Shown here: positions 1 through 11,520 of the stretch, piece after piece
Position numbering within the stretch: position 1 is the stretch's first letter
Layout: every line of letters begins with the position of its first letter
Assembly (NCBI RefSeq): GCF_017591425.1
Contig: NW_024466459.1
Span: 2,294,001-2,358,000 of the forward strand
Direction: 5' to 3'
Length of the DNA: 64,000 nt
Source of the DNA: Ochotona curzoniae
Taxonomy: Eukaryota > Chordata > Mammalia > Lagomorpha > Ochotonidae
Position numbers and translations under genes: made by a program
Notes under the pieces: model-generated
Database searches by the model: none
The model's input: the letters and a program-made list of their open reading frames with translations, nothing else
What the model was told of the DNA's origin: nothing

Positions 1-355
1 ACTGAATCCCCACTGTGAGGTATTAAGAGGTAGAGACCTTATTCAACTCTATTTGGATGAGGGACTTTTGGGAAGGGAATAAACTTAGGAAGGGTAGAGC
101 CTTAATCCAGCGGGGACTGTATCTTGGTAAAAAGAGAAGATACCTGAATTAGGATGCTCTGTGTTGTGCAGGTCTTAAACAAGGCTGAAACCCTGCAGAG
201 AGAGACCCACTGGCAACAATGACCTCACAGGATGTGGCTGCCTGATTTTGAACTTCCCAGCCTTCAGAGCTATGAATCAAGTAGATCTTTACAAATTACT
301 CATCCATGATATTCAGTTATAGCAACTGACAATGGATTAAACCATATCATTAGAG
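1..355 (+). repeat. ERVL-MaLR LTR remnant (MST/MLT1-like)
   Basis: The end matches the 3' part of MaLR LTRs: a 'GAACTTCCCAGCCTTCAGAGC' type block, then 'GTTATAGCAACTGACAATGGATTAA', the usual end of this family. The 5' part (GAGGTATTAAGAGGTAGAGACC) also fits. Strongly decayed; the subfamily cannot be fixed by eye and the element continues left of the window. Confidence 0.7.
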
Positions 356-404
356 TTACTGCTTCTTTGCATGCTATGTCTTTCCTCTTGAGTAGCTGCT
401 TGCT

Positions 405-720
405 TGTATGCACGCTTGTTTATTTAAGAGGAAAAAGAATATAGAGACAGAGAAACTGACAAAGGTCCCCAAGCCACTGGTTCATTCCCCAAGTGCCTGC
501 ACTAGCGAGGGTTGGGTCAGCCTGAAGTCAGAAGCCAAAAATTCAATTCAGCTCTTGCACGTGGGTGGCAGGAATCCAACCACTAGAGCCATCACCTGCT
601 ACCTCGCGGGTGTGCATCAGAAGGAAACCAGGATGCAGAGTGGAGCCAGAACTCGACCCAGACACTTTGATGTGGAATGTGGGCATCCTAACCAAGTTCT
701 CAACCACCAGGACACAAACC
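405..720 (-). repeat. Old lagomorph C-SINE, antisense
   Basis: Antisense layout: decayed T-rich start, GAGACAGAGAAACTGACA, CTGGTTCATTCCCCAAGTGCC, GTGGGTGGCAGGAATCCAACC, then GTGGAATGTGGGCATCCTAAC. This is an old, diverged member of the lagomorph SINE family. Open frames across it are not genes. Confidence 0.75.
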
Positions 721-1716
721 TATTCCTTGAGTAGCTTTGAAGAGCTTTCAAAAAGTCTCTTAATACTCTGGAGTTGTATTACAACGTACCTACCTAGGAA
801 TTTATTCTTATTTATCTTCTTGGAATATACAGAGGTATTAGAGAGTAACTAGGCCTCCAGGGGGTCTAATTCCATCATCTAGCTGGTTGACCCTGATCAG
901 CTATTTCCATTCCACATCGTGGCCCACACTTGGCTTCAGGGCTAGTACTTGCCTGCCCATCAGACTGACAACTCCTAATGGCAAACAGGTGTTCACCAAA
1001 AGTTTCCTGTACAATGCATCAAAACACCATCAAGACAATCCTCTCCTTTTAATACAAAAAAAGGACCTTCCAGATTTCTAGTCCAAAGATAGAACAAGGA
1101 ATTGAGGAAAATAACTGATATTCACTAAATAAGTATGTCCTGTTAGGAACCTGATAGTGGCTGACATCAATTATTTGGTTTGGAGGATTCTTAAGCATTT
1201 TAAAAACTGACATGAGGGAGTAAGAAAAGCAAGGTAAAGAATCTTTATACCACAAGAATTTATTAGACCTCCAAGGAATAAAGAACACTCCAGGGAGCAG
1301 CACAAATCAGTAGCCTTTTTATTCTTTCTCATTCGGAAGAATGGTTGGGAACAGCACAAGTTCATCTCGATCTGTTGGATACAGGTGTGACTTGCCCACT
1401 TTTCAAGGCAGGGGTTGGCTGCCCTTGAGACAACGTAGGACTCCTCAAGAACATAACCCCAGCTATGCAGCACTGAGCCTGCTACCCAATAAAATCACTC
1501 GACTTTGTGCAACATAACATGTCTTATCTGGAGGGGGCACCAGTCAGGTACAAGATAAAGCATGTGGAACTGGAAACTCCTTTATGCCAGGCATTCTATT
1601 TGCACAAGTACACAATGCTAATTTTATTCATTGTGCAGTCTGTTCCTCCACTCCCCATGGTGCAAACTCACACAGTGAACAGCCTCCATTTTCAGGGCAG
1701 TTAGAGAACAAATCTG

Positions 1717-1722
<6 letters not shown>

Positions 1723-1768
<46 letters not shown>
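1723..1768 (+). repeat. (AC)23 microsatellite
   Basis: Uninterrupted AC dinucleotides over 46 bp; likely length-polymorphic. Confidence 0.98.
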
Positions 1769-1770
<2 letters not shown>

Positions 1771-1887
1771 CTCAAAAAATCTGAACCCAGAGGGAATCAC
1801 TGATTAATTTTAAGCCCTTAATTAGATGAGAGAATATTTTCCCCAATGGTCAGAGTTTTCAAACAGAAAGGACAAATGTTAGAAACA

Positions 1888-2135
1888 GGAGGCTGGTGCT
1901 GGTGCTGGGAAGCATGCCTCTCCTATGCAAATACCTGGCTTCAAGTCCCAGCTGTTCCAGACTCCGGCTTCCTGCTTCTGCGGATCCTAGGAGGCAGCAG
2001 GTGAAGGAGCCAGGTAGCCAGGGCTCTGCTAACCACATGGGAAACCTACATTGAGTTCCTGGGTCTTGGTTCTGGCCTGGTCCAACCTGGTCCAACAGGG
2101 AAAAACTCTATCTTTCAAATAAATTTTAAAAAAGG
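1888..2135 (+). repeat. Old lagomorph C-SINE, sense
   Basis: Starts GGCTGGTGCTG, carries the CTTCAAGTCCCAGCTGTTCC B-box-like stretch and ends in TTTCAAATAAATTTTAAAAAA. About 245 bp, with some internal loss. Confidence 0.8.
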
Positions 2136-2627
2136 AAGAAAGAGGAACCATTATGTAGTTACATAAATTCCTTTTAAAAAATGCCTGTCTTATTGATGTG
2201 TAACAGAGGTCTTCCATCCACCAGTTCACTCTCCTTTTGTCTTCCTTGACTACCACATGACTACATTTTACTATTTTCTCTTTCAGACCGTTCCAAAAAG
2301 CCCCAACAAAGGCGTGCCATGTGGGCGAATTGGTGTATCTGGCTTCACAAATCTATTCCAAGAGATCCAGATGGTACTAAGAAAATTTAGCTGAGTGCTG
2401 AAAACAAGGCTTTACTCGTAGAACAAAATAAAGTTACTAGAAAAATCCATCTCCCTGTGTCCTCCTTTCTCAAGGATCTTCCTTAACATGCCTCATATTT
2501 CATTTCAATATTTTCCTCATTTTGACATGCCCACCAAGGTGAAGTTAAAGGAAGAATAAACTCAAACTCTGATGGATTTCTGGTCCCAGGTATGAGTGTT
2601 GATAAAACATGCCAGGGATGAGTACCA

Positions 2628-2897
2628 GGCACAGGGCTGGGTGGCTGCTTGGGATGTCTGCATCTCAGGCAGGAACATCTGGGTTCAAATCCTGGTTCAG
2701 TTCCTGATTCTAGTTTCCCACTCATGCACACCCTGGGATGTAGCTGGTGATGGCTTGAGTGTTTGGTTCCCTGCTGTCCACATGTGAGACCAGGAGGGTT
2801 CCTGGCTTCTGTATGGGCCAGTTCTAGAAGTTGTGGGAATTTGTTGAGGGAACCACCAGCTGTAAGATCTCTCTCTTTTTCAAATAAAAAGTTAATT
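2628..2897 (+). repeat. Old lagomorph C-SINE, sense
   Basis: Has the GGTTCAAATCCTGGTTCAGTT tRNA-derived B-box region, CTTCTGTATGGGCCAGTTCTAG and a TCTCTTTTTCAAATAAAAAG tail. Confidence 0.8.
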
Positions 2898-3744
2898 CAA
2901 TGTTAACAAACCATTTCAGCACCAATGGTCCATTATTTGGTCCCTCCCATGCGTAACGATTCCATGAAGGCATTTGGTTGATGCTTCCCAACACCCAATT
3001 ACTAATAATCTGATCAGCACAAGATAGAGACTAAGAAAATCGCTCCAGACAATGGTCTGTGGAGTCTAAAGGTATTTATGATAGTCTCCTTATAGGGCTG
3101 GGAGCAAGAGGAGACATTTTAACTACTATCAACTGCTCTGTGAAGTTGATAGTTAATACATTAATGTGCCCAATGGGTATAAAATCTGATAGAATAAAGA
3201 GAAAGCCTTCAGTAGGGATTAGCAGGGAAATTTGATTTAAATATGATTTAACAGCTTCACCATATCGAGTCAGAAAGATCCTGAACCTCAAAAGATCAAG
3301 GAGGATCTTGATATGGAGGAACAGCTGGTTCCATCCAGCTAGAAGCTGAGCCTTTGTCCATACAGGGTGGCAGAAGGAAGGAGCACTCGCTCTTAGCACA
3401 GCCAAAGGAAAAAACGCGTCCATTGGAAATCATTAACTTCGCTTCCAGAAGCTCAGTGTCCATCACCCTCTTACCCAATTTTTTTTTTAAAGACTGAAAA
3501 CACTAGCTGAGATCTTATTCTTGAAGGCGTTCATCATGGATTCAGAGAGAAATGCATTTGCAAAGATGATAGCCACTCCCTTTTTGGAATTTGATCAAGT
3601 CACTCACATTACTAGGGAGAGCTGGTCACTGTTCTGGAAGAAGTTAGCCAACATGTTCCAAACCCGAACAGCTACATCACTTCATTTCCAGTAACTTTCT
3701 GTTGGCAGAACCCAATTCAGGGTTCACACTAAATTTTATAATTA

Positions 3745-3771
3745 TTATTTTGTATGCATTTGAGAGGCAGA

Positions 3772-3810
<39 letters not shown>

Positions 3811-3945
3811 GCTTCACCTGCTAGTCCATTTTGCAGATACCTGCAGTGGCCAGGGCTATCACCAGGAACTGGACACTCAATCTAGCTCTCCCACATGGGT
3901 GCAGAACTCAGTTATTTGAGCCAGTAGGCCCAGGGATATGTGACT
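3745..3945 (-). repeat. Old C-SINE fragment, antisense, with expanded (GA)17
   Basis: The AGAGAGAG part of the antisense SINE has grown into a pure GA microsatellite at 3774-3807. After it come CACCTGCTAGTCCATTTTGC, GGCCAGGGC and CCCACATGGGTGCAGAAC typical of the SINE body. Confidence 0.7.
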
Positions 3946-4109
3946 TATAAAGTCATGTCTCCTGGATGATGGCCAAGGAGTAAGGATTGCAGACTTGAGA
4001 AGTGGGAGAATGGAGCACCTTTCCGCCAAAGGGATTCCCATGATTAATTTTTCCCCTGTGGATCATCTCCGGTGCTCTAATTCAACGATTATTCCCAGGA
4101 AGCCCAGCT

Positions 4110-4215
4110 GAAATTCCTTTTATGGAGACATTTACTGTCTCGCTAGATCCTCCCCATAAACCTAGGAGGCGGGCATCGCTTTCCCCTTGTCATGGCTGAG
4201 CAAGTTCAGACTGAT
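4110..4215 (-). repeat. Possible MIR fragment, antisense
   Basis: CTAGATCCTCCCCATAAACCTAGGAGGCGGGCATCG resembles the antisense MIR core (TCCTCACAACAACCCTATGAGGTAGGTA). Short and decayed. Confidence 0.4.
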
Positions 4216-5159
4216 GAACCCTCATTCCCACGGGTCACAGAGCCCTGTTCGGGACCCTGTTTGAGCCGAGGCTGTTGACTTCTCCAACTCAAGTACGCTG
4301 GCCTGGCAAATGAGTCTGGCCAATTGCTGGCTTCTGCAGATTCCTAAAGTGTCCTCATCCCAAATGCTCTGAGACCCACAGGTTACCGGCCACCCTCTGT
4401 CATGACTAATCCATCCACTGAGGTATGAGCTCAGAACTGCGCTCAGCAAACATAAATACAACACTCTAGGTAAATAAACAGGAAAGCTGTGCCTTATTTG
4501 TTTTAAGGGAAGTGTGCTCTTTTCCCACAGAAATTAGGTCTCTTATGGTGGGGTGGGGGTGGGGAGGCGGCAGGAGGGAGTCAAGCATTTGCAAATAACT
4601 ACAGAGCCAGTGATGGGAGCTAAGAATGGATCCCAGGCACAGAACGGAAGTGTTGAAATAAGATTTTTCTGTTTCAAAACTGAAGACCCACATCTAAATA
4701 CGAAGGATTATACAAAACACAGCCACTATCAACCCCTCAAAATGAACATCAGGGAGCATTGTGTTCGATCTGATTTCTGACTCCACCCTTACTTGAGAAA
4801 GAGAGTGACCAAGCAAGAGAGGGACAGATAAAATCCCTTCCCTTTTCTCTTCAAGTCTGAAAGCTATCACAAATCTTTCTGAGGCAATTCCTATTTTTAA
4901 TAAGTTCATATTTCATGACATGCAAATGCATGTTTGTTCAATGTTTTCATCAAGGATGCTTAGGTTTGAGAACTTTTGTAGTTTCTTTGTGACTATGGAG
5001 TGAGGTAGGGATCAAGTGCTTTTCTTCCATTAGAAATGCAAAAGGACCTAATGTAATTTATCGAGAAACTTATTTTTCCTCCTCACTGATTTGAGACACT
5101 TAGTTAACCACATATCAAACTCCTATCATCAGGGTACGCGTCTCTCTCTGTGCCAAAGC

Positions 5160-5560
5160 CAAGTTATTTTGTATGAGGTAGTCAGCTGATATTTATTCTG
5201 TTTGGGACTTTTATCCTTTCAGCAGATTTTGTTTTTCACTTTCAGTGGATTTTGTAGCTAATTTTTTTAGAAATTCTGCTGAGGTTTTGGTTGGAATTAT
5301 TTGTCTTTTTTTTTTCTTTTAGTATTTAGTCTTACCATCCATGCATATGGAATATTATTTTTTCAGGTTTTTGTTTTGTCATTTAAGAACAATTCCGTTC
5401 AGAAAGATCTGGTTTATTTTAAAGTACCTTAAAGTTGTGTTGACATTGATTATTAAAATTTTTCTGATTAGAACTGACATATGGAATACTACTGATATTG
5501 ATATAATACCTAGTAACTTTGCTGTACTTATAGTCTTAATTAATATTTTAATTAGTTAAA
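5160..5560 (-). repeat. Probable ancient L1 ORF2 relic, antisense
   Basis: AT-rich text with CAGTGGATTTTGTAGC and CCTAGTAACTTTGCTGTACTT, which resembles antisense mammalian-wide L1 ORF2. Too decayed for a subfamily. Confidence 0.4.
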
Positions 5561-6214
5561 AGCTTCCTCCCACACCTCAGTTCTTTTCTTTTTATATTCT
5601 TGGTCTGCTGGTAGGGATAGGGATTGCTTGCTCCTTGCTGTCAAACTACATCAGTACCCAGGGAAGGAGGATGATCATTTGACAACGCCTTAGAGACCCC
5701 AATATGAGGAAGAGTGTTCTGAGGGTGTTACTTGAGTGGTTTTGATAGTTCTGAGAAGTTGCTGGCTTCATTGTGCCATGGTTGAGAAATCTTTCCAAAG
5801 ACTATTGGCTGACCAAGTCTGTCTCAGTGTGCATCCACAGACCCAGGAACATGTTGCGAAGCTTAGCCAGGAGAGTGGTCCAGCCTGTTCTGCTTCCCAT
5901 CCTCCAATGATGCACTTGATATCTTCTGCTGGCCTAGATGAATCATCATGTCCCTTGTGTACATCTGGGGATGCTGACCACTGCACAGGCATCGGCAACT
6001 GAGGAGGCCCAGACCCAATACATGCATGCCAAGGTTGGACCACAAATTTTTTGATTTTTCCCTAAGGATGGGACTTGAGTTTAGAAATCCAGTTGGGGAG
6101 TCCTCCAAGAAATTTTTCCTGGGGTGACCTCAGACTTGAGTCTTTTGGCTACCAGCCTGTGCAGAGTCAGGTTCAGTCTGCTAACTGTACCAGTCAATAC
6201 ACATACTGGTAGAT
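5561..6214. other. Unassigned leader next to the GC-rich array
   Basis: This non-coding stretch sits between the AT-rich L1-like relic and the degenerate array at 6215. I see no SINE, exon or clear family. It contains CAGACCCAGGAACATG and a few precursor-like CACCAGTG words, so it may belong to the same unidentified element as the array. Confidence 0.35.
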
Positions 6215-7130
6215 GTGGCTGCCTGGTTAGTTCTGTCCCACCTCCATCTCTCACATAAACCAATGGTGCCCAGTCCTCACACACACCAGTGGGTACCATG
6301 CCTAGTCAGGGTGGCCCCCCAAAACCCATCAGGTATGGCCCCACTTTCGGTTTTTGCCTGTGCCAGCATGTGCTGCTACCCAACCCAGTCTGTCCTGCAT
6401 CCTATCTGGCTTTTGTGCATATCCATAGGTGCTGCAGCTTAGCTGAACCCGATCTGCCCCTAGAACTGGCCTACGCGTTTGCTGATGGGTGTTGCTGCCC
6501 TGACCAGACTGGCCCACTCACAGACCTGGCTCTTGTGTCTACCAGTAGGAGCGTGCCCACAGTTGCCCTACCAAGAACCATTCCTTTGCCCTGGATCTAA
6601 CACCTGCCAGTGGATAATATAGTCTAGTTTGATATGACTTGCACCCAGTCTAGGTACTTGCCAGCTGGTGCTGTGGCCTCATCTGGCTGGTCCACACCTA
6701 TTCTGGCTCTCACCAATGGGTGTTACAGTCTTGCCCAGCCTGCCCTACCCCCCAGCTCTGTCTGGTCTGGTCTGATCTAGCTCCCCAGCAGGAGCTGCAG
6801 GCTAATAGGGGCGTTCCTCAAGTTCTCCTATCAGTCCTGCTCCCAGCCTCGGATCTCATACATGCTGGTGGGTGCCGCAGCTCTGCTTGGCCTGGTTTGC
6901 CCTTAGTCCCAGTCTTTATATGTGCCAGCAGGTGCTGCATGGCTCTGCCCGGCTTCCTCCCAGCTCCAACTTTCATGTGCACTTGTGGGCTGTGGGCGAT
7001 GCTACTTAGCCCAGTCCAGGTCTCCCACATGGGCAGGTGCCTTGGCCTGACCCGGACATGCCCTCTGGTCTCCCCACTCCAGACTACCCCGTCTCAGCTC
7101 TCTCACCTACATGCAAGTGCCGTGGTCTGA
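6215..7130 (+). repeat. Degenerate GC-rich tandem array, unit about 55-75 bp (locus 1)
   Basis: Diverged units recur around a core GTGGGTGYTGCAGCC-like word, each followed by a C-rich half (CCCAGCCTG, CCCCAGCTC) and a CTCTCATGTGYACCAG-like linker. Core words fall near 6369, 6430, 6489, 6668, 6720, 6790, 6870 and 6931, a spacing of about 50-80 bp. It is the same kind of sequence as 44764-46575 and in the same orientation. I do not recognise the family. The long open frames here result from GC-rich repeats without stops. Confidence 0.75.
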
Positions 7131-7311
7131 TCTATGGAAGCTACAGAAGTCATTCCTTCCCTGTCAAACATGCTCTCAATCCCTCCCAACCCAGTATGTC
7201 TCTAGAACCCCTTCCCTGGGGAATCTGGAGCTCTAACACAAATTTGGCATTAACCAGGCCCACAGTACCATCCAGTTATTGCTACTTTTCTCCCAGCAGT
7301 GTAACACTTGC

Positions 7312-7348
7312 CTAGTTATAAGGCAACTAGGCAGTTGCCTATAGCTAG
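7312..7348. repeat. Near-perfect inverted repeat (hairpin)
   Basis: The left arm CTAGTTATAAGGCAACT (7312-7328) and right arm AGTTGCCTATAGCTAG (7333-7348) pair over about 16 bp with a 4-nt loop AGGC, one mismatch and one bulge. It lies just beyond the array and before a SINE cluster. Confidence 0.85.
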
Positions 7349-7365
7349 GGGTAAATGCCTTCTTA

Positions 7366-8028
7366 TTATTTTTTTAAGATTTATTTATTTTTATTAGAAA
7401 GGCAGATCCACAGAGGGAAGGAGAGACAGAAAGATTTCGCATCCACTGGTTCACTCCCCAGATGTTGGCCAAGGCATGGCTGGGCCAGGCCAAACCCAAG
7501 AGCTAAGAGCTTTACCTATTTCTCCCCTATGGTTATCAGGGCCCAAACCTTGGACCTTCTTCCACTGCTTTTTTTCTTTAGATTTATTTATTTTTATTGG
7601 AAAGCCAGATATAGAGAGAGGAGGAGAGACAGAGAGGAAGATCTTCTGTCTGATGGGTCACTCCCTAAGTGACCGCAATGGCTGGAGCTGAGTAAACCCA
7701 AAGCCAGGAGCCAGGAGCATCTTCCAGGTCTCCCACGCAGGTGCAGGGTCCTAAAGCTTTGGGTCGTCCTCGACTGCTTTCCCAGGCCACAAGCAGGGAG
7801 CTGAATGAGAAGCAGGGCTGGCGGGATTAGAACTGGCGCCCATATGGGATCCCAGTGTGTTCAAGGTGAGGACTTTAATTGCTACACTATTGCGCCAGGC
7901 CCCTTCCACTACTTTTTGTAGGCCATTAGCAGGAAACTGGATTGGAAGTAGAGCAGCCAAAATCTGAACCAGTACCCCTATGGTTTTGCAGGCAGCAGCT
8001 TTATGTGCTATGCCACAACAACGGCCTC
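7366..8028 (-). repeat. Older C-SINE, antisense, split by a younger SINE
   Basis: The 3' part is 7366-7558 (AAGATTTATTTATTTTTATT, then GTTCACTCCCCAGATGTTGG). The remainder resumes at 7918-8028 (GGCCATTAGCAGGAAACTGG, then CTATGCCACAACAACGGCCT). The interruption is the SINE at 7574-7902. Confidence 0.88.
7574..7902 (-). mobile_element. Younger C-SINE nested in an older SINE
   Basis: Nearly full-length antisense copy running from the T-rich tail to GCGCCAGGCC at its 5' end. It is flanked by the 15-bp target-site duplication CTTCCACTGCTTTTT (7559-7573) and CTTCCACTACTTTTT (7903-7917), one mismatch. Confidence 0.93.
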
Positions 8029-8137
8029 AGTTAAGAGCCCTGGCAAGGTCTCGTAGGTTTTCAACTGAGATATTATTGAGAATAACAAAAATGCTTTATC
8101 TTTGATTACATCTATTCCTTTGCTTCCATTTTATTTT

Positions 8138-8467
8138 TTTTTTAATTCACTTATTTTTATTGGAAAGGCAGATGTACAGAGAGGAGGAGAGACAGAGAAG
8201 AAGATCCTTCGTCCGATGATCCACTCCCAAAGTGGCCGCAATGGCTGGTGCTGCACTGATCCGAAGCCAGGATCCAGGAACTTCTCTCTGGGTTTCTCAC
8301 GCGGGTACAGGGCCCCAATGCTCTGGGCTGTCCTCAACTGCTTTCCCAGGCCACAAACAGGGAGCTAGACAGGAAGTAGAGCTGCCAGGACTAGAACCAG
8401 CACCCACATGGGATCCCGGTGCGTTCCTGGTGAGGACTTTAGCCACTATGCTATTGTGCTGGGCCCC
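8138..8467 (-). mobile_element. Young full-length C-SINE, antisense
   Basis: Complete antisense copy with GGAAAGGCAGATGTACAGAG, a CCGATGATCCACTCCC block and a 5' end GTGCTGGGCCC. Flanked by CTTCCATTTTATTTTT (from 8123) and CTTCCAGTTTATTTTT (from 8468), a target-site duplication with one mismatch. Confidence 0.92.
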
Positions 8468-8484
8468 CTTCCAGTTTATTTTTC

Positions 8485-9754
8485 AAAATCATTCTAATTT
8501 TAAATTTTGAACTTAATAAAACATTTCAAGAATAGCCACAAAATCCTCAATCTTCTTTACTTAGCTTCTCCAATGGTGAGCATTTGCCCCGTTTGTTTTG
8601 TCACTCACATTTGAGAGAACATGGTAGATATCACATCTCTTTTTTCCAAAACATTTTCGGGATGGATTTTCTGAGAATTAATGTGGCTACAACATGAGTT
8701 AATAAAACCTCTGCTTCTTAGAAACCTTTTGGATGAATCGAATCATCAAAACACCGATCCCAGCCATGATTAGACTATTTTTTCTCTTTCATTAATAGAG
8801 ATCAGGACGTTACCTAAAAGGTTACCCTTGGTACTAACGCAGCAGCCTAAGCAGTTTGTTATGAATTCCTCCCAGGCCGTGTGAACCAGGCCCAGCCAGA
8901 AGGCAAACAGGACGTGAAGCTGTGTCAGGATTACAGGTGTCATGTCCAACTTCTTCCAACAGAGGTACGGCGCCCGTGACCGCCATCAGAAAGGCAGCCC
9001 TGTGACACACCCCAGGCCCTGCTCCTCTTGTGTCGCTCACATCCCAGCTGTCAGATCCCAAACGGTACCACAAATAGCCATGGCCGTGTCTTAAGGAAAC
9101 AAACACGATCCGCTCTCCATTGTCCTCAAAATGATACCATTAGACAAAGATTGAGTGAGGATGCTGGCTTTCCACTTCACGACCCAAATGGATAATCATC
9201 CTTGCAGACTGCAAATTGGAGTGTTTTGTGCAGCCTTCTTGTTAGCATGTACCGACTTATTAGAGAAAATTGCTGATTCTGTAGGTGGCTGCTTCAAATC
9301 ATCTAAGGTTAAAAACAGAACCATAAAAGTTGAAGACAGAAGAGATCACGTCTAAAAATAAAGCAGGTGCTTTTTTCTTCCTCTAATCTTCAATCAGAAG
9401 CCATTTAAGGAAAAGATAACCGGCTCCAGGGGCCTTTGAGTATGGATTCCACAGCTGTCACAGGCACCCCCCGGTCGGTGCATTAACTTGGGTACATTTC
9501 CAGATGTGTTCATCAACGGCTTTACCTCTCATCTCTCCACATCACCCTTCTGATGTCATAAACATGAATCTTGAGTCAGACACCATGAGGACTGGGAGAA
9601 TAACAAATCATCAATAACTAACACGTGAACCGCCCTCTGTGTCCACGGGCAACTTCCAGGGGGAAGTGGCTTACCAGCGGGACAGTGGTTCAGCAAGGTT
9701 GGCTTTTCCTGAGGGTTCTTTCTTTGGCTTGTGTTCTGGTATGAACATCCTGTG
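8485..9754. other. Intronic DNA without recognised gene or repeat
   Basis: About 1.27 kb downstream of the last visible exon. No splice-bounded PITPNC1-like exon is seen on the minus strand. The stretch around 8830-9110 has more CpG than its surroundings but no usable frame. Confidence 0.5.
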
Positions 9755-9960
9755 TACACGTGATCCCCCTCATCTCATTATGTGTCACGTGTTCCTTCTC
9801 CCCAAGACACAGGCCACTATGCTGACTTCATTGCTCCTTGGTCGCCCTTTTGAAGGCCTTATCTCCAAACATAGTCCCATTCTTAGTGCTTCGTCATACT
9901 GAATCTGAATGATGGGGGTGGGAGCACATCTCAGTCCATACCAGTGCCTCAGCCTGGCTA
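9755..9960 (-). repeat. ERVL-MaLR LTR fragment, antisense
   Basis: GGCCTTATCTCCAAACATAGTCCCATTC, then GATGGGGGTGGGAGCACATC and TCAGTCCATACCAG match the antisense MaLR LTR layout (TATCTCCAAATACAGTCACATTC ... CAGTCCATAAC). Confidence 0.65.
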
Positions 9961-10019
9961 ACCCTGGCATTGATTGCCTGGGTCCCATACTCACGTCTGC
10001 CATGGAATTGCCATCTTGA

Positions 10020-10230
10020 CCTGATCACCTGTTGCCAGCGAGTTCCTCCTGGCTCAGAACTGCTTTCTAGGTACTCACCACCACTGTCGTTCTGTTTGCT
10101 TATTTGGTCTCCCTCGCGCCATGAGGGCTGGACAATAGTCTGGCTTCCTTACAGTCATATCCTCAGGATTTCCCATAATAGCTGGCATGTGGTATGTGCT
10201 CAAGACTCCAAGAGCCAACAACACATGGCT
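10020..10230 (+). repeat. L2 3'-end relic
   Basis: CATGAGGGCTGGACAATAGTC and ATAGCTGGCATGTGGTATGTGCTCAA resemble the conserved end of L2 (GAGGGCAGGGAC ... GCCTGGCACATAGTAGGTGCTCAA). Confidence 0.6.
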
Positions 10231-10897
10231 GATTGACAATGCAGAGTGGCCTAAGGCAGTCATCATGAACACGCATCTACCCATCACAGCCCCGGCCGCT
10301 AACACTTGTAGTGCACTTTACACTTCATGGAGTGCCTGCAGGAAAGCCAGCCTCTGGGAACACTCCATACTTGGGCACCAGCACGACTGATTCGATTTCT
10401 CTTGATAAAGGGGCTGAGACGCCGACTAGTTAAGAGGATGGCTTAGGGTTACGGTGCTTGAGGGGCAGTACTGATGGATGGTACTGCCTCAACAAGAATG
10501 GCGACGTGTTCTTGCACGACAACATGGGTGAGTCAGAAACCAGAAACCTCTTCTAGGCAGCCTCTGAGAGGAGAGCTCTGGGAAAGATAGAGCTGTGTGC
10601 TTCCAGGAACTGGAAAGAACTGGAAGTTTTTCCCATATTGTTGCGGGGTGGTGTGTGTCTTTGCCCTGAGGAGGGGCATGGTCCTTGCCAACACGTGACG
10701 AAGGAGAACATACACTCTGCCCTAAGGTTTTTGACCACATGAGTGGGGGATGGGGTGGCAGTTACCAACACATTTCACCAACACTTCAATTTCCAGGAGG
10801 ATGAAGAAGTGAAGATCTTGGGAGAGCCTGGGTTCTTAAATCTTAGCTTTGTCACTCCTTAGACTCACCTGTGGGAGTTTTGAAAATCCTAATGCTA

Positions 10898-11143
10898 AGG
10901 GCTGGCATTGTGGCACAGTGGATTAAAAGCCATGTGCAATGCCAGCATTCCATATTAGGGTACTGATTTGAGTTCTAGCTGCTCCACTTCTGTTCTGGTT
11001 CCCCGCTGATGCAACTCAGAAGGCAGCAGAAAAGGCCCAAGAATGGAGACCCTAGCTCTAGGCTTCAGTCTGGTCAGACTTGGCTGCTGTGACCATTTGG
11101 GGAGGGGACCAGTGGATGGAAAATCTCTCCTTTCAATCATACC
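10898..11143 (+). repeat. C-SINE, sense
   Basis: Starts GGGCTGGCATTGTGGCACAG, then GAGTTCTAGCTGCTCCACTTC, and ends GGACCAGTGGATGGAAAATCTCTCC. The A-rich tail is decayed. Confidence 0.85.
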
Positions 11144-11232
11144 CAATGTTTGGCCCTTATTCCAGATGAATGAAATCAGAATTCAGTGGGGGGGGAGGTG
11201 ACACAGGAATCTTCCCAGGTGATGTTTTCATG

Positions 11233-11520
11233 TGTTTAATTTACCTATTTATTTGCCAGAACCAGAGAGGGAAAGGGGGACTGAACTGGAGAATGCATCT
11301 CTTTACCAGTTGACTCCTGAAATGCCTATAATGACTGGGAGCCAAGAACTCAATTCAGGTCTCCCACCTGGGTGGCAAGGATCCAATCATTTGAACCATC
11401 ACTGTTGCTTTCCAGTGTGTGTATAAGCTGGAAGGTGGAGTTAGGACCCAGAACTGGGGATTGAACCCAGGTACTGAGATCTAGAACATGGGTATCTTAA
11501 CAGCTAGGTCAACACCACCC
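11233..11520 (-). repeat. Old C-SINE, antisense
   Basis: TTAATTTACCTATTTATTTGCC, GGTCTCCCACCTGGGTGGCAAG and GGGTATCTTAACAGCTAGGTC follow the antisense SINE order. Decayed. Confidence 0.75.

Noticed and set aside
6215..7130. Regularly spaced repeats resembling a CRISPR array
   Set aside because: Units are diverged, not constant repeats with unique spacers. The DNA is clearly mammalian and there are no cas genes.
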